From contig NZ_CP072597.1 of assembly GCF_018847975.1 (NCBI RefSeq), positions 3,077,001-3,141,000 of the forward strand: a DNA stretch of 64,000 nt. Direction: 5' to 3'. Of the stretch, positions 57,096 through 64,000 are shown one piece after another. The stretch is from Lysobacter sp. K5869. Lineage in GTDB: Bacteria; Pseudomonadota; Gammaproteobacteria; Xanthomonadales; Xanthomonadaceae. Position numbers and translations under genes: made by a program. Position 1 is the stretch's first letter. Each line of letters starts with the position of its first letter. Below the pieces are notes generated by a model, which was not told the DNA's origin, made no database searches, and worked only from the letters and a program-made list of their open reading frames with translations.

Positions 57096-58097
57096 ATGGG
57101 GCAGCGCCGTACGTTTCGCGTCAGCATTCTCGTCGCCTCGCTGATCATCGCCGGCTGCAGCGCCGGCAACGATCCGACGAGCGCAAAACCCGCCGAACCG
57201 GCGCAAGCCGCGAGTGCGCCCGCCGCGCCCGCGACGAGCGATCCGGTGTTCTTCGACGACTTCAACTACGCCGACATGGCCGCGTTCAACGCCAACGGCT
57301 GGAAGGCGCGCACCGAAACCGGCCACCCCGGCATCAAGGGCGCGGCGTGGTCGGCCGAAGGGCTGTCGTTCCACTCCGACATTCCAGACACCGCCGCCGG
57401 CGCGGTGCGCATGAGCTCGGTGACCGACGGCACCGGCGAGAAAACCCGTCAGACCCAGTTCTGCCACGCGCGCAAGTACCGCGAAGGCACTTACGCCGCG
57501 CGCGTGTTCTTCCGCGACGAACCGAACTCGGGGCCGGACGGCGACGAAGTCATCCAGACCTTCTACGCCATCAGCCCGCTCAAGGCGCCGATGGACAAGA
57601 ACTACAGCGAGACCGACTTCGAGTACCTGCCCAACGGCGGCTGGGGCGAAAACGCCAAGCCGGCGATGTGGACCACGAGCTGGGACACCTTCCAACTCGA
57701 GCCGTGGACCAAGGTCAACGAATTCACCCGCCACGAAGGCAGCTACGCCGGCTGGCATACCCTGGTGCTCACCGTCGCCGACAAGCAGCTGAAGTACTAC
57801 GTCGACGGCAAGCTGTTCTCCGAACACAGCAGCGCGGTGTACCCGGAAGACTTCATGTCGATCAACTTCAACCTGTGGTTCATGCCCAAGGGCGCGGACG
57901 GCTCGCTCGGCCCGGTGGATTCGCCGGAACTGCGCGAATACCGCGAAGACATCGACTGGGTGTTCTTCCACGAGGGCGCGGCGCTCGCGACCGCCGACGT
58001 GGAAGCGCGGGTCGCCGATATGCGCGGCAAGAAGGTGGCGTACATCGACAACGTCAAGGAGCAGAACCCGAAGCTGCCGTCGCCTTGCGGGTTGTGA
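57096..58097 (+). CDS. GH16-like glycoside hydrolase lipoprotein
   Basis: 333 residues: lipoprotein signal with lipobox IIAGC (Cys21), an Ala/Pro linker, then a jelly-roll domain of GH16 type. The catalytic motif ExDxE is read as ETDFE, Glu172, Asp174 and Glu176, within SETDFEYLPNGGWG. The remainder (GWHTLVLTVADKQLKYYVDGKLF) fits the laminarinase/agarase fold. It probably cleaves a beta-glucan or galactan at the cell surface; the exact substrate is unclear. AAGGA lies 9 nt before the ATG. A LacI-like operator upstream suggests sugar control. Confidence 0.82.
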   Translation: MGQRRTFRVSILVASLIIAGCSAGNDPTSAKPAEPAQAASAPAAPATSDPVFFDDFNYADMAAFNANGWKARTETGHPGIKGAAWSAEGLSFHSDIPDTAAGAVRMSSVTDGTGEKTRQTQFCHARKYREGTYAARVFFRDEPNSGPDGDEVIQTFYAISPLKAPMDKNYSETDFEYLPNGGWGENAKPAMWTTSWDTFQLEPWTKVNEFTRHEGSYAGWHTLVLTVADKQLKYYVDGKLFSEHSSAVYPEDFMSINFNLWFMPKGADGSLGPVDSPELREYREDIDWVFFHEGAALATADVEARVADMRGKKVAYIDNVKEQNPKLPSPCGL

Positions 58098-58235
58098 TCG
58101 GGCTCGCTCGCGGGGGGCGGGCGATTCGTTCTTGCGGGGTAAGCGCGTAGCGCGCCCCAGGGCCCACGACCCGCCCGCGAACCCCGGGACAGGCCGGCGC
58201 CCGGCCCGGGGCGTCGGATTGCGCTCTTGTCCGAA

Positions 58236-58264
58236 TTGACCGGACCACCCCGGCCCCCTAGAAT
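58236..58264 (+). promoter_or_regulatory. sigma-70 promoter of tRNA-Thr
   Basis: TTGACC and TAGAAT are separated by 17 bases; the -10 ends 10 bases before the tRNA 5' end. Confidence 0.85.
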
Positions 58265-58274
58265 TGCCGTCCTC

Positions 58275-58350
58275 GCCGGAATAGCTCAGTTGGTAGAGCG
58301 GCGCATTCGTAATGCGTAGGTCGCAGGTTCGACTCCTGTTTCCGGCACCA
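58275..58350 (+). tRNA. tRNA-Thr (anticodon CGT)
   Basis: A complete 76-base cloverleaf including encoded CCA. Acceptor GCCGGAA/TTCCGGC, D arm AGCTCAGTTGGTAGAGC, anticodon stem GCGCA/TGCGT with loop TTCGTAA (anticodon CGT, reading ACG), T arm with GGTTCGACTCC. It is a solo tRNA with its own promoter and terminator. Confidence 0.98.
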
Positions 58351-58355
58351 GATGA

Positions 58356-58389
58356 AGAAAAACGCCCGGCTCGCGCCGGGCGTTTTTTT
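58356..58389. terminator. Bidirectional Rho-independent terminator after tRNA-Thr
   Basis: Ten-base arms AACGCCCGGC and GCCGGGCGTT (58361-58370, 58375-58384) are followed by TTTTT on the plus strand and preceded by GAAAAA. It therefore also works for the minus-strand gene that ends at 58515. Confidence 0.92.
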
Positions 58390-58514
58390 ATGCGCCGCGC
58401 GCGGCACCGATGGCGGAGGCCAGGCGCGCCGGGGGATGCCGGTTCCGGCGAGCCCTCGCGCGCCAGCCGCCGCGCGCGGCTCCCGACACCCCCGCTGTCG
58501 CGGCGCGAAACCCT

Positions 58515-58994
58515 TCAGCGCGCCGGCGCGGGGATCGCCTCGTACCCGGGCTGATAGAACCCGCGCGCCCCGGTTTCGCCGCTCAACTCGCCGCCGCTGC
58601 AGCGGTAGCTGCGCTCGTCGTAGGAAAAATTGGTGACGATGACCGCGTTGGCCTCGTCGCGGCGGCGGAACTGCGGGCCGGTCTGGACGCGGTATTCGGC
58701 CTGGCCCGGACCGCGCTCGACCACGCCGTCGCTGATGACCAACACCTGCCGGGTCGTGCCCGGTTCGGTGTCGCGCGGCTGCGCCTCGGCCAGGGCGCGG
58801 TCCTCGCGCGCGGTCTGTTCGAGGAAGGCCTTGCAGGCGGCGTAGTCGGGGAAGCGTTTGGGCTCGATCGGCTGGCCGGGGAGGTGGCCGCTGGCCAGGG
58901 CGGCCGGAGCGGCCGCAAGCGTCGCGGCGGTCAGCAGCAGCGCGAGGCCGCGGCGGCGAAGCTCGGATGAGCGTGGACGGGCGGTTTCTTCCAT
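58515..58994 (-). CDS. Hypothetical secreted protein
   Basis: 159 residues with a signal peptide (about 1-35, ending PAALASG). The mature part (YAACKAFLEQTAREDRALAEAQP, QVLVISDGVVERGPGQAEYRVQTGPQFRR, SYDERSYRCSGGELSG) has two Cys that could pair. I recognise no domain. It is monocistronic and converges on tRNA-Thr. An in-frame extension upstream is low-complexity, so the ATG at 58994 is preferred. Confidence 0.75.
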   Translation of the reverse strand: MEETARPRSSELRRRGLALLLTAATLAAAPAALASGHLPGQPIEPKRFPDYAACKAFLEQTAREDRALAEAQPRDTEPGTTRQVLVISDGVVERGPGQAEYRVQTGPQFRRRDEANAVIVTNFSYDERSYRCSGGELSGETGARGFYQPGYEAIPAPAR

Positions 58995-59410
58995 GAGCGT
59001 GGCTTCCGATGCGGGAATGCGGCCGGGTGGCGTCGCCGGCGCAGTATCGCAGCGTGGTCGGGCAAGGCAAGCCGTCGCGCGCTCGGCCGCGCGGCGCCTG
59101 AAACGGCTGCAGGTTCTGCCGAACGATCGCCATCGACCGGCAGGGGGCGGCGCTGCGGAGCCGATCGAGCCGTTGGCTTGGATCCAGTCGATAGCGGCGC
59201 CGCCCTGAGCGCGCACGCGGTCAGCCAAGGCGGCACTTCGTTGGCCCTCGGCCTTTCGTCGTCGACCGGTGGCGCCAGGCGGCCGAACGCGGCGGTTGCG
59301 TTCGATTTCGCAGCGACGCCCGCCCCAATCTCAACTCTTGATAAAGCCGGCACTTAGCATGTTTTTCGTGCAGTCCATGGACGTGGCGTGAGTCGCTCCG
59401 CGGGGTGCAG
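58995..59410. other. Spacer upstream of the type I secretion genes
   Basis: This interval has no gene I can support. Composition becomes more A+T-rich toward its right end (TTGATAAAGCC, CATGTTTTTCGTGCAG), where promoters for the secretion genes may lie. No convincing -35/-10 pair was found. Confidence 0.45.
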
Positions 59411-59533
59411 ATGAATCGTATGAACGATTGCAAAAAGCAGGGTTGTCGATTGACGGCCGCTCATCCCGATGTGACGCTGATTATGTTCGGGGATGGCACC
59501 CTGGTGGTGCCCAATTTTTCTAGCAGTAGGTAG
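59411..59533 (+). CDS. Possible 40-residue peptide just upstream of hlyB
   Basis: An ATG-started frame of 40 codons ends in TAG 6 bases before the hlyB ATG. The product begins MNRMNDCKKQGCRLTAAH and ends GDGTLVVPNFSSSR, with two Cys, a basic start and a hydrophobic middle (DVTLIMFGDGTLVV). An in-frame second ATG lies at 59420. The ribosome-binding site is weak (GGGGTG). It resembles no family I know. Position suggests a leader peptide, a small substrate, or chance; the coding status is unproven. Confidence 0.35.
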   Translation: MNRMNDCKKQGCRLTAAHPDVTLIMFGDGTLVVPNFSSSR

Positions 59534-59539
59534 TCAGCA

Positions 59540-61696
59540 ATGTCGCAAGGAAGTGCGGCGCTTGCCGTCGTGGGGACGGGCAAGACGTCTGAACAGGAGG
59601 ACCGCGCGCTCGCCGGTTTGGTCCTGTTGGCCCAGTTTCATGGCATCGCGGCGGACGCGGCGCAACTCAAGCACCAATTCGCGGTCGGCGGCGAGGGATT
59701 CGACGAAACCCGCTTGCTGCTCGCGGCAAAGCAATTGGGGCTGAAGGCGCGGATCGGCGACCAGCCGCTCGAACGCATCGACAAGGCGAACCTGCCGGCG
59801 CTGGCCTTGCGCCCGGACGGCGAGGCCTTCGTCGTGGCCAAGGTCGGCCCCGACGCGGTGCTGATTCACGACCTGGAACAGAAACGTCCGCTCAAACTGA
59901 GCCGGGCCGAGTTCGCCGAGCGCTACGCCGGCCGCTTGTTGCAGGTCGCGTCGCGCGCCTCCGTGCTGGGGGAACTGGCCAAGTTCGATTTCAGCTGGTT
60001 CGTGCCGGCGGTGGTGAAGTATCGCCGGCTGCTGACCGAAGTGCTGGTCGTTTCTTTGTTCATCCAGCTGTTCGCCCTGGTCACGCCCTTGTTCTATCAG
60101 GTGGTGATGGACAAGGTGCTGGTGCACAACGGCATGACCACCCTACACGTGATCGCGATCGGCCTGGCGACCATGGCCGTATTCGATGTGCTGCTGTCGG
60201 GGATGCGCACCTACGTGTTCGCCCATACCACCAGCAAGATCGATGTCGAGCTGGGGGCGCGGTTGTTCCGCCACATCCTGGCGTTGCCGCTGGCGTATTT
60301 CGAATCGCGCCGGGTCGGCGAGACCATCGCCCGGGTGCGCGAACTGGAGAACATCCGCGCCTTCCTCACCGGTCAGGCATTGACCAGCGTGCTGGACTTG
60401 CTGTTCACCGTGGTGTTCTTGGCGGTGATGTTCTACTACAGCGGCTGGTTGACTCTGATCGTGCTGATCTCGCTGCCGCTGTATGCGCTGTGGTCGGCGG
60501 CGATCACGCCGGTGCTGCGCAAGCACCTGGACGAAAAGTTCGCCCGCAGCGCAGAGAACCAGTCGTTCCTGGTCGAGACCGTCAACGGCATCGGCACGAT
60601 CAAGGCCAACGCGGTCGATCCGCGCGTGACCCGCACCTGGGACAACCAGTTGGCCGGCTACGTCGGCGCGGCGTTCCGGGTCACGCGTCTGGCCACGATC
60701 GGCCAGCAGGGCGTGCAGTTGGTGCAGAAACTGGTCAGCGTCGCGATTCTGTACTGGGGCGCGCAGCTGGTGATCCGCGGCGAGCTGTCGATCGGCCAGC
60801 TGATCGCTTTCAATATGCTGTCCGGTCAGGTCGCCGCGCCGATCATCCGGCTGGCGCAGTTGTGGCAGGACTTCCAGCAGGTCGGCATCTCGGTCGAGCG
60901 TCTGGGCGACATCCTCAATACCCGCACCGAACTGCCCGGCAGCCGCATGGCGTTGCCGCCGATCCGTGGCCGCATCACCTTCGAGAACGTCGCCTTCCGC
61001 TATCGCCCCGACGTGCCCGAAGTGTTGCAAGGCATCGATTTGGACATCGCCGCGGGCGAGGTGATCGGCATCGTCGGACGCTCCGGTTCGGGCAAGAGCA
61101 CGCTGACCAAGCTGGTGCAGCGGCTGTACGTGCCGGAACGCGGCCGGGTGCTGATCGACGGCCACGATCTGGCCTTGGCCGATCCGGCCTGGCTGCGCCG
61201 GCAACTCGGCGTGGTGCTGCAGGAGAACTTCCTGTTCAACCGGTCGGTGCGCGAGAACATCGCGCTCAGCGATCCGGGCATGCCGATCGAGCGGGTCATC
61301 CATGCGGCCAAGCTGGCCGGCGCGCACGAGTTCATCGTCGAACTGCCCGAAGGTTACGACACCAAGGTCGGCGAGCATGGCACCGGTCTCTCCGGCGGCC
61401 AGCGCCAGCGTATCGCCATCGCCCGCGCGCTGGTGACCGACCCGCGCATCCTTATTTTCGACGAAGCCACCAGCGCGTTGGACTACGAGTCCGAGCATGC
61501 GGTGATGGGCAACATGCAGGCTATCTGCAAGGGCCGCACGGTACTGATCATCGCCCATCGACTGTCGACCGTTCGCCGCGCCAACCGCATCGTCGTGGTC
61601 GAGAAGGGGCGGATCGTGGAAAGCGGCAGCCACGCCGAACTGGTGGCGCGGGCCGACGGCCACTACGCCTACCTGCACCGCTTGCAACAGGGCTGA
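59540..61696 (+). CDS. hlyB: Type I secretion ABC transporter, HlyB family
   Basis: 718 residues. An N-terminal C39-peptidase-like domain (about 15-130) lacks the catalytic Cys ([14 protein letters not shown]), as in E. coli HlyB, so it docks rather than cleaves substrate. A six-helix membrane domain follows ([16 protein letters not shown]..., [17 protein letters not shown]), then the ATPase: Walker [10 protein letters not shown] (513-521), signature LSGGQRQRI, Walker [13 protein letters not shown]. It drives export of an RTX-type or other C-terminal-signal protein through HlyD and a TolC-like channel. No TolC or RTX gene is visible. Confidence 0.96.
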   Translation: MSQGSAALAVVGTGKTSEQEDRALAGLVLLAQFHGIAADAAQLKHQFAVGGEGFDETRLLLAAKQLGLKARIGDQPLERIDKANLPALALRPDGEAFVVAKVGPDAVLIHDLEQKRPLKLSRAEFAERYAGRLLQVASRASVLGELAKFDFSWFVPAVVKYRRLLTEVLVVSLFIQLFALVTPLFYQVVMDKVLVHNGMTTLHVIAIGLATMAVFDVLLSGMRTYVFAHTTSKIDVELGARLFRHILALPLAYFESRRVGETIARVRELENIRAFLTGQALTSVLDLLFTVVFLAVMFYYSGWLTLIVLISLPLYALWSAAITPVLRKHLDEKFARSAENQSFLVETVNGIGTIKANAVDPRVTRTWDNQLAGYVGAAFRVTRLATIGQQGVQLVQKLVSVAILYWGAQLVIRGELSIGQLIAFNMLSGQVAAPIIRLAQLWQDFQQVGISVERLGDILNTRTELPGSRMALPPIRGRITFENVAFRYRPDVPEVLQGIDLDIAAGEVIGIVGRSGSGKSTLTKLVQRLYVPERGRVLIDGHDLALADPAWLRRQLGVVLQENFLFNRSVRENIALSDPGMPIERVIHAAKLAGAHEFIVELPEGYDTKVGEHGTGLSGGQRQRIAIARALVTDPRILIFDEATSALDYESEHAVMGNMQAICKGRTVLIIAHRLSTVRRANRIVVVEKGRIVESGSHAELVARADGHYAYLHRLQQG

Positions 61697-61702
61697 GCCG
61701 CC

Positions 61703-63124
61703 ATGAAACATATCTTTCAAGGCGTCGGCGATTTCGCCGCGCGCTACGCCCGAGTCTTCAAGGCGGCCTGGTCGGTGCGCCATAGCTTCGACGCGCCGCC
61801 GCGCAGCGCCGACGAACTGGCGTTCCTGCCCGCGCATCTGGAACTGATCGAGACGCCGCTATCGCCGCTGCCGCGCTGGACCATGCGCGCGATCGTGGCG
61901 CTGTTCGCCATCGCCTTGCTGTGGGCCTGCATCGGCCAGTTGGACATCGTCGCGGTGGCGCAGGGCAAGACCGTGGTCGGTTCGCGGACCAAGGTGGTGC
62001 AGCCGGCCGAAACCTCGGTGGTGCGTCGGATCCTGGTCCGCGACGGCGAACAGGTGAAGCAAGGCCAGTTGCTGATCGAACTCGACGCCACCGCGACCGC
62101 GGCCGATTACGAAAAAGCCGGGGAAACCTTGGTCAACGCGCGTTTGGCGGAGCTGCGGCTGAGCGCGTTGGCCGCGGCATTGGACGGGCGCGGCGAGCCG
62201 ACGCTGTCGGCCGATGCTTCCTTGCCGCCGGTGCGGTTCCGATCCGAGCAGCAATTGGCGACCAGCGAATTCCAGGCCTTCACCGCCAAGCGCAGCAACC
62301 TGGAGGCGGCGGTCGGCCAGCGCCAGGCCGAGCTGCAAACGGTGCGCTCGATGATCGGCCCGCTGGAGCAGAACGCGATCATCGCCAAGGGCCGCGCGGA
62401 GGATTACGGGCGGCTGGTCGAGGGGAAATACGTCGGCCGCCACGAATACTTGCTGCGCGAGCAGGAGCGCATCGCCGCCGAGCGCGATCTTGCCGCGCAG
62501 CGCAGCCGCTTGCACGAAACCCAGTCGGCGTTGGCCGGCGCGCAGGAGCAGCTCAAAGTGCTGATCGCAGACACGCGCCAGCAGACGCTCGACGAATTGC
62601 GCAAGGCGCGCGAACAGGTGCAGCAGTTCGCGCCGGAAGTCGCCAAGACCGGCCAGCGCGACCGGCTCATGCAACTGCGCGCGCCGGTGTCCGGCACCGT
62701 GCAGCAGTTGGCCGTGCATACCGTTGGCGGCGTGGTCACGCCGGCGCAACCGCTGTTGGCGGTGGTGCCGTCGGAAGAAGCGCTGGAAGTCGAGGCGACC
62801 GTGCTCAACAAGGACATCGGCTTCGTGCGCCCCGGCCAGACCGCGACGGTGAAGATCGAAAGCTTCCCCTACACCCGCTACGGCTACCTGACCGGCACCG
62901 TCGAAAGCGTCTCCCACGACGCCGCCCAGGACGAAAAGCTCGGTCTGGTGTTTCCAGCGCGGGTGCGGCTGTCGAAGGCCTCGTTGAACATCGACGGCGT
63001 CGAGGTGCGGCTGACGCCGGGCATGGCCCTGAGCGTGGAGATCGGCACGGGAAAGCGGCGGGTGATCGATTACGTGCTTAGTCCGCTGCGGCAGCATACG
63101 GGCGAAGCGTTGCGGGAGCGGTGA
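61703..63124 (+). CDS. hlyD: Type I secretion membrane fusion protein, HlyD family
   Basis: 473 residues: cytoplasmic N-terminus about 1-55, one transmembrane helix (IVALFAIALLWACIGQL), lipoyl-like halves flanking a long coiled-coil hairpin (about 130-320), then the beta-barrel end (EVEATVLNKDIGFVRPGQTATVKIESFPYTRYGYLTG) conserved in HlyD. It bridges HlyB to the outer-membrane channel. It starts 6 bases after hlyB, forming one operon. Confidence 0.96.
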   Translation: MKHIFQGVGDFAARYARVFKAAWSVRHSFDAPPRSADELAFLPAHLELIETPLSPLPRWTMRAIVALFAIALLWACIGQLDIVAVAQGKTVVGSRTKVVQPAETSVVRRILVRDGEQVKQGQLLIELDATATAADYEKAGETLVNARLAELRLSALAAALDGRGEPTLSADASLPPVRFRSEQQLATSEFQAFTAKRSNLEAAVGQRQAELQTVRSMIGPLEQNAIIAKGRAEDYGRLVEGKYVGRHEYLLREQERIAAERDLAAQRSRLHETQSALAGAQEQLKVLIADTRQQTLDELRKAREQVQQFAPEVAKTGQRDRLMQLRAPVSGTVQQLAVHTVGGVVTPAQPLLAVVPSEEALEVEATVLNKDIGFVRPGQTATVKIESFPYTRYGYLTGTVESVSHDAAQDEKLGLVFPARVRLSKASLNIDGVEVRLTPGMALSVEIGTGKRRVIDYVLSPLRQHTGEALRER

Positions 63125-63173
63125 GGCGGGACAAGGATGCTGCGAAGCGCGAAGCCGGCCAAAGAGAAGGGCT

Positions 63174-63950
63174 ATGTCCAGCAACGTTGTATTTAGAGCT
63201 TCAATAGGGATGGGCCTTTTGTCGTTGTTTTGCGCATGTAGTGACGTGCAGCGCGAACGCGATATCGCCGACGAAGAAAAGGTCGCGCCGGTGCATATGC
63301 CGAAGGTCGCTTGCCCACGGGGACGCGATGAGTCCTGGGCCTACGTAACGGTGGGCAAGACACTGTTCAAGCTTCCTCGGGCACCGGCCGCCCGTGTACA
63401 TGTATCCGGCGATGTGCGGGCAGCGACCGAACAAGAAGACGACCTGGGGAAATGCGTCGAGAAGCCCCGACCCGTCCAGAATTTAGGGTTGACCGAACTT
63501 TTGACTGCGGCAAGTAGCGAACCTCATTTTCCCGAGGTGAGGCGTGTCCAGGATCTGGCGTTGGTGGGAATCGCGGACGGCGCGCCTGCGCTGCAAGATT
63601 CATTTCTTTATCTGGTGCGCAACCAATCCCCTGGGGAGCGCTGCTTGACGGTGCCGGGTGGGTTCGAGACATGCGGACAGCCCCAGTTGCTCGCACAACA
63701 AGAACGGCCGACGGCCTACCGCGCACGATTGGATGTCTATACGGCCCCGGAGGGGCGAATTTATGTCGTTCTTTGCGGCTTCGGTCCGAGCATTTCTTCG
63801 GACGACTGTAGGGTTAACTATAGATTGGGGGCGAGCGTAAGTCTGGAATATCGTTTCAACAGAAAAGAGTTGCCGCTCGACAAGCTTATTGGCGTTGATC
63901 GGGTTTTGAGGGGAAAAGTGGATGCGCTACGCGTCGGCGAATACCGCTGA
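63174..63950 (+). CDS. Hypothetical lipoprotein downstream of hlyBD
   Basis: 258 residues with a lipoprotein signal ending LFCAC (Cys22), followed by a soluble body with several Cys (CPRG, GKCVEK, ERCLTVPGGFETCGQ, LCGFG, DDCRVNY). No recognised domain. Codon use is less GC-biased than neighbours, hinting at horizontal acquisition. It lies 49 bases after hlyD and may be an accessory or immunity-type partner of the exporter. Confidence 0.78.
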   Translation: MSSNVVFRASIGMGLLSLFCACSDVQRERDIADEEKVAPVHMPKVACPRGRDESWAYVTVGKTLFKLPRAPAARVHVSGDVRAATEQEDDLGKCVEKPRPVQNLGLTELLTAASSEPHFPEVRRVQDLALVGIADGAPALQDSFLYLVRNQSPGERCLTVPGGFETCGQPQLLAQQERPTAYRARLDVYTAPEGRIYVVLCGFGPSISSDDCRVNYRLGASVSLEYRFNRKELPLDKLIGVDRVLRGKVDALRVGEYR

Positions 63951-63992
63951 TCACTGTATCCATATATTTTTTACTTACCAAGGACAAGGAAA

Positions 63993-64000
63993 GTGACTCT
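63993..64000 (+). CDS. Possible start of a further gene (cut by window end)
   Basis: GTGACTCT follows AAGGACAAGGAAA, a good ribosome-binding site about 8 bases upstream. Only three codons would be visible, so nothing can be said of the product. Confidence 0.25.

Overview
This window is a chromosomal segment of a very GC-rich gammaproteobacterium, most likely Lysobacter or a close Xanthomonadaceae relative. The reasons are family-level. It carries a secreted lysyl-endopeptidase-type protease, a large secreted subtilisin with extra C-terminal domains, a GH16-like lipoprotein and a GH19-like lytic enzyme. Gene order is xanthomonad-like (rplU-rpmA-obg, rpsT / murJ-ribF-ileS-lspA-ispH), and many dispersed palindromes carry the core GTAGGAGCGGCG. 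Assignment to genus is inference; no 16S or other marker is present.

Layout. 1-5 kb: end of a Kef-type K+/H+ antiporter, a PD40 propeller protein, a CGNR regulator and the lysyl-endopeptidase-like protease. 5-12 kb: RNase R, RlmB, a guanidinium exporter under a guanidine-II riboswitch, YjaB-like acetyltransferase, GH19-like enzyme, RNase T. 11.7-14.6 kb: a bufferin/HvfABC-type RiPP operon (Cys-rich EGKCG precursor, DUF692/MNIO enzyme, DUF2063 partner) behind an ECF sigma factor gene. 15-24 kb: a phosphate block (phoU, pstBAC, two pstS genes with Pho boxes, a Pho-box-preceded OprP/OprO-like porin). A PstS-like/OmpA fusion at 29.6 kb may belong to the same regulon. 24-38 kb: Nth, two crotonases, FKBP-like protein, a translationally coupled DUF1289/Nudix/sulfurtransferase set, DUF4139 lipoprotein divergent from a PCuAC copper chaperone, thioesterase and UvrA. 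38-42.6 kb: OmpA-type lipoprotein, subtilase and a 1.26-kb gene-free stretch. 42.6-52.9 kb: housekeeping genes for ribosome, lipid II flipping, flavin, tRNA charging, lipoprotein processing and isoprenoids. 52.9-58.1 kb: two tandem delta-60 propeller paralogues and the GH16 lipoprotein. 58.2-64 kb: tRNA-Thr(CGT) and a HlyB/HlyD type I secretion pair with a small peptide frame just upstream and an unknown lipoprotein downstream.

How the parts work together. The Pst genes, the porin and perhaps the PstS/OmpA fusion form a phosphate-scavenging set tied together by PhoB-type 11-bp direct repeats, each 10 nt from a -10-like hexamer. The RiPP operon and the PCuAC protein point to copper handling in the envelope. 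The secreted protease, subtilase, glycanase and type I exporter fit a predatory or saprophytic lifestyle.

Most promising for follow-up: the eight-cysteine HvfA-type precursor with its sigma factor, the 40-residue frame upstream of hlyB, the Lys/Ala-rich tails on four proteins (Nth, RNase R, UvrA, thioesterase), the C-terminal module shared by the two propeller paralogues, and a 44-bp perfect inverted repeat and a 96-bp tandem array of the dispersed palindrome.
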